Source: Trileptium ribeirensis
Lineage: Eukaryota; Nematoda; Enoplea; Enoplida; Thoracostomopsidae
Reading direction: 5' to 3'
NCBI GenBank assembly: GCA_030248225.1
Contig: JASANE010001732.1
Coordinates: 1-64,000 of the forward strand
Length of the DNA: 64,000 nt
Of this stretch, positions 22,432 through 34,400 are shown piece by piece. The translations under genes and the position numbers were made by a program. The first letter of the stretch is position 1. Each line of letters begins with the position of its first letter. A model generated the notes under the pieces. That model was not told where the DNA came from, did no database searches, and was given only the letters and a program-made list of their open reading frames with translations.

Positions 22432-25400
22432 CTTTAAATAATAAAAAGCAGAGTATACTCTTACGTGGTCCTGTCGTGTTTAACGACATGCAGACTCAAG
22501 GGATCCGTAGAAGATAGCTAATGCACGAAGCATTTACATAAAGTCTTGTAGAACTTAACATAATTATCTTTCAAGTCCTAGGTGTTTACTACGATGTAAA
22601 GCTGCAGGTAAGATTTGAAAATACATTGTTGAAAGGCAGCGATGATAGCGAGCGCGGTTTAATCAAAAAAGCATTCAATTGGGCAAAAAGTTCTTGTTAT
22701 CCATGTGTGGATTTAAAGTTATTACATTGATAGATTTCTGCAAATTTTCTTTCCATCCACGCATAATCGACTGTAATTGAGTGTTCGTACTAAAAATGAT
22801 TTTATATTGAAATTGTCACAAAACAAACACAAGTTAGAGACTTTCCGGTTTCGGTCATTTAAGTCTTCAAAAATTTAGGTTATAACACTTGCGACAGGTA
22901 TTGCATCAAAACATAAGACAATCTTCTGATTGGCAGCTGCAACTTTGCTTTTATATATTTCTTGTCGGAGCAGTTGTGTTATAGCTATGAACAAGAAAAC
23001 CTAATTTATAATATTTTGACAAAATTTATCGGTTATTAGGGACGAACGTCGCTCTTATACTGTTATTTTATCCATTAAACAAGTTGGTTTCGTTGTTATA
23101 AACCTATATTTGGTATTTTGTAAAAGCTTTGTGGAGCAGAACAATTGGCTAAACATGCTAAATTTTGGAACAAAAATTATTTAAAGTTTATGAATTATTC
23201 AACTTTTACCGAGCGGGCTAAACTGGGTCTATAGGATTTTGAAGTTCTGGTGAATAGCAGACCATAAAAGCTGTAACCGTATTTGCGCGGTATCGGTCAA
23301 ATAGGTTAAAGGCGACGGGCTTGCAACGTGAAGGAATGACGTTACAACTAATAATTACAATGAAACTTGAGATTTGTAAGTTTCAAAACATTTTCCCAGT
23401 TTTTCCTCGTTGAAAGAAGAAATAAATGGTCATATGGCTTTGGCATGCGCAGAAATAGTTTCAAACTTGACACCCACTTTTGCTAGTGAATCCTAATATG
23501 GATTCTCAATAGATAAAAATAGATAAAAATGGATAAAACATAACATGGTTTCTTCTCATCAAACCTTAATTTGGCACTTGATATAACGAAGCTGAGCGCA
23601 AATTAACCACTCTTGTCGTGTGTCCTCTTGTTGATTGGGTAAGCAGTATATTTCTTAGCAGGAAAATTATATCAGCATATCAGCACAGCCGTTCTCACAC
23701 CGCGCATCACCCGTGGAGGATGACGGAAATGGAACTACACGTGTATTTACGCCAGGTGCGTTTAAGATCTGCCCACCTAGCAAATCAAGTGCACACATCG
23801 TTGGAGATGATTTTGACTACGCCCCTGTTCTCAGCACATAAACTCTAAACCTATGAGTCAGAATTTGAGTCAGCCGGGCGATACTTTTGAGTCTCAGAAA
23901 AAATACCTGAATTTTGGTTCAGGCTGAGCTAAAAATTGTTCCGCCCAGCGTGTGTGCATAACCATGAGTCAGTATGAGACAGAATTGACTCAGTCTGAGT
24001 GAGACATGATTCACACTGAGCCTTTAACGCAGCGAGTTGACGACAAACTGGATCCTCTGAGACAAATTTGACTCAGCCTTTTTACTGTGTAGTAAATGTT
24101 TAACGGTGATTGCTTACGGAAATACATGTGCACCGCTGTAATAATTACACCAAATATATTGTCGAGCGGTTAAAACACCGCGCCTCTTTTATTACATGTA
24201 AAATATCGTGATACTGCAACGCACAGAGTTTTGTAACGCTTTCATTCAAGTACGTTCGTACTTTCGGCATTGTGAATGTAACATTAGTACAGTTTAGTAA
24301 ACGCATTACTTCTTCAGAGCCTAACAAATACTATAATGTGCCCTCAACATTACGATTAAAGAACAAAGGATAACTAATATATAGAGAATTTGTTTTAGGC
24401 GAAACAGAAGTCCAACTGAGATTGTAACTTCTAAATTTGTGTATGTGCCACATTTCCGAGCATAGTGCCAGCTATTAATTACTAGAAATAGAACAGAATA
24501 TGGAAAGATTGTTGCCATCGTGTACAACCACCTTTTCAAACTGTGCTAAGTGAATAAATAGCTGCTTATCTCTAAATCTAAAAATGCATAACCATACCAA
24601 GATTACTGTGAGCAGCACGATCTGGCAAACATCTGTCGTCACAATCAAGAGCGCAGCTTTTGATCATATAATCACGATTTCGATTGCATTCGCCGACCCT
24701 TGACCATACCGAACAGCACCGATGATGATTAACGCAAGCTGAAAATTATTATACATATATTTAAATCTTTAATTCCTGCAAGTGTTCGAAAACAACCAAT
24801 TACGTTTCGAAGCGTCGTACTAACTAAAATAGCCGAGTATCGTTGTTCGCTCTTTTTGGGAGCAGCCTTAAGGATCCGAGCAAAACTACAAAATAATTTA
24901 TAGGTTAGTGGAATGTGACATTCATCCAAGCGTTGGGAGTTCGATACCTCGTGACCTCCTATAATTGTTCATGGGTACTCGAAGTTTAAACTGATTTAAG
25001 TCGCAAAGGCAGGCAGGCAACTACATGGGGTCAATCGGACGCTCGGCCCCCTGCTCCAGCGTCAGCCCCTCGATACGATGAACAAGATCTGTCAAACTGA
25101 AATCGTTATTCACATTACAAAATTTAAGACTGAAAAAAATTAACACGTAATGTAAATCCAGCTGAACTTGTACTATAGTTCATTTATTCTTTATGGCAAA
25201 GCCGACGCAATTAGGCTAAAACTGCTCATAATGTTTATGAACACATACATGGTGCTTTAATGTATCCTTTGTTGCCGCCTGTCCTAATCGGCGAAACCGT
25301 TGTGGTAACTTCTTGGATCCATCGTTTGACGGTCGATCGAACCGGAGCTATATCACTTGTTGTCCAAATTAATGTTGTTGTTGTTGTAGGTCTTGGCGTT

Positions 25401-28400
25401 GTTCCCGTCGTGCTGACATCCGGGCGAGTGATAGGCGCTTCTGTACGACGATTGTTTCCTTCATTTGTTGGCACACAACGGCCATTCTGACATGTCGACT
25501 TGTAGCATATATCCGTTCCTTCGAATCCGGTACAGTTGGACCAAACTAACTGCTTCGCAAGACATGCACTTTGTTTTGTAAATTGGCCAACCGTCTGTCT
25601 ACCACTAACTTTTGGATTACAAAACATAAAATCCGATTGGCGACACTGTGAACATCGTGTAGCTTGAGCCTTGTAGCGGTAAAATTTGTCAGTATATCGA
25701 TTTGAGAGGCCATCACGAACGATTTTTTCGAACGGAGCAAGCGGTTGATCGGGTTTCGATTGTTTGAAGAACTCTTCTGCGCAATATGGTCCTGCACTAG
25801 TTGGATAATCTGCTTCGCGTTGCGCTCTATAAACGTGAAATTCTATGTAATTGCTGCATTAAATGCTGGGCAATATTTTGTAGTATTAAAACTTTCAATT
25901 TTTATAGTGATTCTGAAAATATACTACCTGCTAAATACTGTGGGTGAAACTATTTCTAATATATATATATGGCTGATAATGATGTAGTGAACGATACATT
26001 GCCTGTAACTGTGATACGGTTAGTTTGCTGCGCGCTCCGTTTTTGAAATCTTCCCAGTATATAAATTTGCTCTAAATACAAAGTTTGTTGTATAATTAGA
26101 TCATGAATTAGATGCCATGATCTTGATAGCAAATAAAATTTGTCTATGTAAGGTGGATCATTTAAATTTATGCTAATCATTTTGTCAAAAATAGTACAAA
26201 ATTCACATTTGAAGCGACCTGGTTTTTACACGAGGACATTCAAGGTACCATGAAGCTTCTTCCCAGTTCCATGTTTTCTGACATTTCTGTTCCATAAATC
26301 TTGTCTAGTATTTAATTTGACTGAAGAAAAATCTTACCGATCTACGCAACTTGTGCACTTACCTTGTTTGTTTGTGGCTTCGCCACTCTTCCCAAATATA
26401 GTCGATAAAAGAGTGTAAAAGATAGAAAATGGGATCGTTTGGAGAAATAGCAGTCGGAGTCATATGTCCACCCACCCAAAGATGGTTTAAACCATGAACG
26501 CTTTCAAAATAGCTGTCGTAACAATAGGTTAGACCGCTAAAATTTGTAGCCGTCGAGTAAATTGTTTCCAGATCCCTAGGACTCATCGGCTTAATAACGC
26601 CGTCGTTGAACCGGGCAACGTTTCGGAATAATTTTAAATCTGGTGAGATCGAAGTTGCTTCATCAGACGGGAAGACTGACCAGTTGCCGCATGGTCCTTC
26701 GATTACCGGTCCAACCGCTGTCCCCATGAATTCGGGTGACCACAGTATTGAGTTCCGTGGATCTGGCAAGTCATACTCCAATGTTGTGTCCCAATACGGT
26801 AATGACACTGTGGGATCTACCAAACGTAGAGCTATTTCGAACCTTAAAGGAAAATATTATTAATTCTATGCAATTTCCAGTTATTACATCCGTTAATATG
26901 AAATATGCATGGCTGGTGTTTGATATCCCTAATAATCTCATAAATACAAAGAAGGCTAGGTTTAGCAGTTAAGTAGACTACAGAAATTAAAGATACACTT
27001 TGAAATGAAGTTACAGCTATACCGTAATTTTTACTAGCTGTCTATCAGTGACACACCCAGACTGGCTGAGATATAAATCTTTCCATAATAAACAACAAAG
27101 TCATATACTCTACTAAGTCGTTGCGTAAACGTTTGTTTTATCAACAGGATACTCAACATACTAGGCGCCCCAACTAGCGAGATCCCACCTACCCTCGATA
27201 CTCTTGAAAATATTTAATTATTTTTATAATGTAAATTACCGAAAAGGTAAGTATCAAGACGTGGATCAATAAATTTGTATGCCTATGCAGAAGAAACAAG
27301 TACTTGATGAGATCCAGGAAATTTAAGCATGAAAAGATGGTTGCTCGGTCTCGGGTTGCCGCGAAGGATGTAAAAGCAAAGGCTTTTATACCCCAATATG
27401 AAAAAACAACACCTGAATCGGTACCGGAGTTATAGACGTTAATATGAAAGTGAAATTAACAAGCTTTATAACGTAAAACAGTAAAAATAGCGTTTTTCAG
27501 TAAAACAACAGGTCAAGATGTTGAGCTAAGAATCTAAGTCTCAAACCTACACAAGTTCGCGTCTAGAGAAAATATTGAGTCTTCATCAACATCGATCCGA
27601 TCGGCCATGGTTGAATAATGAGTGTCAACGGATTTATCGTAATTAAATATTGTAAAGCTCAACAAACACCAGCAATGAAATCATATTTAAATGACACAAG
27701 GCCAATTATTTACAGCCAATGGCCCTTTGCTGAGAAAGCCAATAGAGCACAGCGGTGTTGTTTTTTGTCAAAACTAGGAATTGAATAATGCAAAAATAGA
27801 ATCTCGCGTTCAGAATTCGGCCATCGTCAGTCGCAGTTTTAACAAATTTGAACAGGAAAACTGTGATGTACGAACGCAGCTGACGTATATAATATGTATA
27901 TTTGACGGTTTCAACGTTTATGTGTGTTCAGAAAAGTAAAAGCACATGGTAATAGCTTGAACTATCTTTGTACACGGACTCACTTTGTTGTTAATAAACG
28001 CATCAAAATACCATGTATGTTTCGTACATTCGTTAGCTAGGTCAGTAGCGTGATGCTATCAAATGTTCGCCATCCGGAAACGCAACGAATATGTGTTTCC
28101 ACTGAATGCGACAGTAAATTGCAATATTAGCTCGTGAAATCTCTGCCGTGAACAACACATACCTCTTTCGTTTCTGTATGGCGTACATTAGACAAAACCG
28201 TAATTTATGCGCTGTCATAGATTTTATCTCTGATAAAATACAGAGGAACAAGCTATGTTTACTCACATAAAGTGCACGCAAACATGTATCTGCGATATCA
28301 AACTTTGTCTAGTACCTTTTAAAATTTCGAGAAATTTCGAAAAACTTAAATTGACAAGTTACATTACATTGTTAGGTCAGCGTATTTTACCGCATTCCAC

Positions 28401-31400
28401 TGTTTTATCTTTTACTTAAAACAATTTTAAAAATACTCTAATATTCACTAGGTCAGCGCTGTATGTATCTTTAAACACTTAAGGTGAAAATTTTTCTTTT
28501 AATTAAAAAATCTGCTGTGTTACAAGCTGTCTTGATGCTTCAACTGTGTGTATATTGCAATCTTAAGCAAACAATACAAAATATAAATTCAAAAAGTCTA
28601 TTTTATTACAAATTGCAAGATCGCATGTTGCTGCGAAATAAAAATTTTGTCCCTGTGGACAATCACGGATAATTATTTTTCCAGTTTTATAAAACGTAAG
28701 TTATGTAGCGGATGCATTTGAGACCTTCTTTTGCGACAATATTTTCCACTGCTATATAAAACGATCTGCTCTATAAAAGTGAAAATTTGCTCCAAGGACC
28801 ATCGGTTATAATTAATTGAACTTAGCCGAGCATTGAGAATGAGGTTATATGCACGACCCGAGCCCAATCTGGTTTTCGAAAAGGCTTGTTCAGGTCTCAT
28901 TGTCAGGATATAATTAACATTAACACTACTGCTTTGAGTGTTTAATACACTATCTCATTTTGTATTCAAATTTCTAAATAAGGGTTTGTTTGTTTCGAAC
29001 TTTTGTGATTCATGGTGTCGATGCAAGGGCAAGGTTTTTGAGTTGAATGACCTGATGTCTACATTTTGGGCAAACCAGCCGAGCCGAAAAATTTGTTTAA
29101 CCAAAACCAAATGAGCGAAATTTGCCGCAGAACTCGGGTAAATTTGATTAGCCCATACTACAATAACTCAAAACAAGGCTGGCCATTTTTCAAAATTTTC
29201 ATCAATGCTCTTCTGCAATGAATTTAAAAATCTGAAAATAGTGAATTTAGAACCCCATTTCACAAGATAAGCAGCTTTCTTTGTAAAAGCTACTTACAAA
29301 GCAATTAATGCTTATAAAATAGTGCAAGATTTTTGAAAACAAAAGTCATGAATAATTTTGGACGAATTTCGCGAACTCAAAATTCAAAAATGTATAAAGC
29401 ACTCGGCACGTACTTTTGTTGACCTATTACATTTGTATAACCATTACAAGCAACCGATTTCTCTGATTTTGACTTCATTCGACTCAGCTCGTCAATGATG
29501 GTCAAATGATATATAAAATTACACATTTATCGATTTTTTTATTTGGGATGTCGAGGGGGACCTTAGTGGCCCATGAATGGAACAATATTTTTCTTAAATG
29601 TGGCCGAAATCCATGTTTTCTGTCCGGTTGGGCTGAGTCAAATTATATTGAAATTATCGCTGTATTTTCAAAATTGAGTAATTTCGGCTGTGGGGAGTTA
29701 ACCGAAAAGACTCAAATCTAAAGATGAGGCTTGATGAATGACAAAATATAAAACCATATAAATAAGAAATGTCGTAAAAAGCAATAAAAACGTGTCCCGC
29801 GGCGAAAAGACATGACTCTTTTATGACAAAAAATGTTTCAATAATTAAAGAATAGAGCTCGTTATGATAACCTAATAAGTCTTAACGCTATGACATCCTA
29901 TGGCTATATTTTGACAATAAAGTTCAAAAATTTAAAAAATCTATAAGGGAGTAACTTGCTATAATTTCCGCATAAAGCCCCAACGGTCATCAGTGGAACC
30001 TCTTATTGAACAATTATCAAAATATAGCCATTCGGCAATTGCATCTTGTCTAAAACACGCAGAAGCAACCCCTTTTTTGTTTTTCGAGTAAGGCTCCGGT
30101 TCTGGAATTATGGGTTTTGAGGTATGGCACCCTCGTGGTTCCTCCACCCAAAATTCGAAAATTCGTTCTGACGTCCAGGGCGTCTAAAAGGTTTCACTTG
30201 GGGGTTTTCGGGCAGGGGAATCTCATTGCCGATGTTAGTTTTGTGCTAACTGTGCGGTATTGTGTGATATCCATATATAGCATATGACGTATGCTATCGA
30301 GAGTTGATTGGCTGTGCACGCCAAAAGCGTAGGTGTAACGATCTTTCACTATGCTCTGCAATCTCGATAGAGTTACTAGTTTGTAGGGAAATGCTTAATG
30401 CTTACGGCGCCCACGCCCAAAACAACAAATGAAAAACTAAACCCATCATAGTACAGTCTTGAACAAGGTGTTGGGCAAAATAATATGTATATATAAATAT
30501 AACAAGAAAAGTAGGATCATACAGGGTTGCCGTACGCCACTACAAAGTGAGGGGCAGGTGGTCAACCGGAAAATAGGGAAGCCGGCAAGCCCGATTCTCG
30601 GAAACTGAGGCCCCACGTGCTGCGCCTCTAGGATGATGTCAAGTTTTCCTCTCTAACAGGTGGCGGAAGCTTGACATGAGTATCATAGGACCAAAATTTA
30701 GATGTATAATTTTGATCCCAGGCTAGGCTTAGGCTTATACGGACAAACCATTATACGATCACCCCAGGGGTAAAACTTGACATAATTCAAAATGTATTCA
30801 TGCATGTCGGATTTATATTAAGTAAAAAGCGCACAATTCAGATGGCGAATTTATTAATTTTTGCGTCAGGAATAATTATTGAACCAAAATTGATTAATAG
30901 TAACGTAGCATCATACGTGTTATAAAATTTACAAATATGCGGCTGGAGATAACCTCAAAATAGTCAATGCCCTTATATATGTGGATGGCAGCAACCAATA
31001 TCCGAGGTAGCCAGGGCGCACTGAGCCCCACCTTTCCAACATCCGTGGCATAAAGATTAATTTCTCACTTTCAATTTCGTTTTGAATTTTGGCTCTTAAA
31101 AACTGCTCAAAAACTTTACAAATTACTCATATTTTTAATATTGGCTAACGGGAATTTAAACATTTGACCATAAAAATAATTATAAGATTTAGTCATAAAG
31201 GTTTCTCGAAGATACTTGAAGTATTTTAACGCTGTTGTGCTTATTAGCTGTTTCAAATCATCGGTGTTTATTAATACCAAACTACATATACACAACTCTA
31301 AAACGTGGACGTATTGCCACTCCATGCTCAAAGGTTATTCCGAGATTTCAAATTGAGTTTACTGAACCCCTTCAGAGGATCTGAGCATCTTTGTGTTTTG

Positions 31401-34400
31401 GCAATAGCTCGTTGAAACATCGTTTTGAACTAATATTTTAAGACTTGCAAGGTAACATTGCAACTCATGTCCGAGTTAGAGTACCTCTAAGACCAAGAGT
31501 GGCTTAAATATTTCATTTACGTTTCAAAGTTGAATTTCCTTTCGAAGACTTACAGGTTAATACTCGATTAAAAATGTTATAAACGACCGATCGTCCATAG
31601 CAAATATTACAAACAGTTCGTCGTTTGTAATATTTATTACGGACGACGAATCGTCTGTTAACAAATTTATAGACGCCTTGTCGTCTATAACCTGATATAC
31701 GGACGATCGATCGTTTGTAACAAGGTGCGGACGACGCATCGTTTGTAACACAAATCTTCCAGTCGCTGGACGCATTATTCTGTCAACGGCGCACTGGAGA
31801 ACCGGTGTTTGACTGACGAACGTTAATATTTTTTGAACGAAAACTACCTTCCTACTAATTTAAGAAACACACAACCCTGTAACAGTATATACACTCAAAC
31901 TAAATCCTTCGCCGCACAAGATAAGGAACTGTAAGCAATATGTAATACGAAATTTCGTTGAAGTTATTTTTTATGCAGTGTTACTCTTCTGATAGTCTTG
32001 GATGTTACCTGAATAGAGAATAAATCTAGTTTATTCATGATCCCTACAGTATTTTGTGCTCATCCTTGCTTGGGTTGTTATAGTATACTCTGAACGTCAG
32101 CGGAAAGGAACGTTCATGCTGCATTAATGCACTAACATATTATTGATCGTGTTCCAAATACGATCTGCTTTTACTGCGTCATGCGCCTGAATTTGCCACG
32201 ATAGCACACTCGGACCAGCATTTTCTCCGTTTCATCGTGAACTTCTTATCAGTAAGCTTCTATATTCACTATCTACTGGTGTCAAACTTTTTGGTGCTAT
32301 CGAGTCCACGTTTCAACACCGATATTCCACGTCCAAGATAATGTGTCCGGACGCCATTAGTAAGGCGGATTAGGATGATAATCAGAATACCATATAACAC
32401 TTTTTTTGCGTGAAAACGTCTATCTTTTTCAAAAAATACTTCTCACTACCGGATAGTAGCATGTAACATTCCTATTCGCTAACGTCAGAGTATACTATAA
32501 CAACCCAAGCAAGGATGAGCACAAAATACTTTAGGATCATGAATTAACTAGATTTATTCTTTCTATTCAGGTAACATCCAGAGACTATCGATGTTAACAC
32601 TGCATAAACACTCAACGAAATTTCGTATTACATATTTCTTACAGTTCCTTATCTTGTGCGGCGAACTTCGTTGAGTGTATATACTGTTACAGTTTTGTTT
32701 TCTTAATTAGTAGGAAGGTAGTTCGTCAAGAATATTACGTTCGTCAGTCAACCCCGTTCTCATCCCGTACAAATATGCGTCACGACTGGAAGATTTGTGT
32801 TACGAACGATGCGTCGTCCGCACCTTGTTACAAACGATCGATGATCCCATATATCAGGTTATCACGACAAGGCGTCTATCAATTTGTTAACAGACGATTT
32901 CAGTCATCCGTAATAAATATTACAAACGACAACCTGTTTGTAATATTTTCTATGGACAATCGGTCGTTTATAACATTTTTAATCGAGTATTAACCTGTAA
33001 GTCTTCAAAAGGAAATTCAACTTTGAAACGTCAATAATATTTAAGCCACTCTTTGGTCTTCGAGGTACTCTAACTCGGACATGAGTTGCAATGTTACCTT
33101 GCAAGTCTTAAAATATTAGTTCAAACGATGTTTCAACGAGCTATTGCCAAACACAAAGATGCTCAGATCCTCTGAAGGGGTTCAGTAAACTCAATTTGAA
33201 ATCTCGGAATAACCTTCAGCATAGAAGATGCAATCATCCACGTTTAGAGTTGTGTATCTGTCGTTTGGTATTAATAAACACCGATGATTTGAAACAGCTA
33301 ATAAGCACAACAGCGTTAAAATACTTCAAGTATCTTCGAGAAACCTTTATGACTAAATCTTATAATTATTTTTATGGTCAAATGTTTAAATTCCCGTTAG
33401 CCAATATTAAAATATGAGTAATTTGTAAAGTTTTTGAGCAGTTTTCAGAGCCAAAATTCAAAACGAAATTGAAAGTGAGAAATATCTTTATGCCACGGAT
33501 GTTGGAAAGGTGGGGCTCAGTGCGCCCTGGCTACCTCGGATATTGGTTGTGCCATCCACATATATAAGGGCATTGACTATTTGAGGGTTATCTCCAGCCG
33601 CATATTTGTAAATTTTATAACACGTATGATGCTACGTTACTATTAATCAGATTTTGGTTCAATAATTATTCCTACGCAAAAATTATAAATTCGCCATCTG
33701 AATTCTGCGCTTTTTACTTAATATAAATCCGACATGCATGAATACATTTTGAATTATGTCAAGTTTTACCCTTGGGTGATCTCGTATAATGGTTTGTCCG
33801 TATAAGCCTAGCCTAGCCTCGGATCGAAATTCTACATCTAAATTTTGGTCCTATGATACTCATGTCGAGCTTCCACCGCCACCTGTTAGAGAGGAACTTG
33901 ACATCATCCTAGAGGCCAGCACGTGGGCCTCAGTTCCAGAATCGGCTTGCCGGCTTCCCTTTTTCCGGTTGACCACCTGCCCCTCACTTTTAGTGGCGTA
34001 CGGCAACCCTGTATGATACTCTTTTCTTCTTGTTATATTTATATATACATATTATTTTGCCCACACCTTGTTCAAGACTGTACTATGATGGGTTTCGTTT
34101 TTCATTTGTTCTGTTTTGGCCGCGTGCTTGGGGCTGTCACCAGCAGTTCAATCTCTCTCCCTCAATTAATTCAGAAATGCTTAATACTTACGCCCCCGCC
34201 CCCGAGTAACTGACCTATCGAGGTATTTGCGAGAGTTGCATATGATAGAGAAGTCGATATACAACAAAAAAGGTCAAAAAAAAAAGCCCGAGCCCGATTC
34301 TGAGGCCCTACGCTTTTGCGTGCCCTCTGGGGATCAAGTTTCCTCTAACTGGCGAGCTCTCGATAGCAATATCAAAAGACCAAAAATGATAATTTTGATC

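Noticed and set aside
24145..24539. Possible extra tyrosinase exons in intron 4
   Set aside because: The minus-strand frames there show no Cys pattern or tyrosinase-like sequence, and exons 4 and 5 already join in frame.
24900..24960. tRNA-like B box (GGGAGTTCGATACC) with TAGGTTAGTGG upstream
   Set aside because: No cloverleaf or acceptor stem can be drawn, and the spacing is poor.
28042..28281. Open frames in intron 2 (28.0-28.9 kb)
   Set aside because: Frames overlap on both strands, have no homology-like motifs, and splice junctions of the tyrosinase are complete without them.
31116..31331. Open frame beginning MSMEWQYVHV, also present in plus orientation at 33196-33417
   Set aside because: It lies in the fold-back units and is duplicated with them. 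It has no exon-like splice sites or recognisable domain.
32775..32993. Open frame in unit B similar to the one at 31557-31775 (minus)
   Set aside because: It is the inverted copy of the same intronic DNA, and the peptides differ only through indels.
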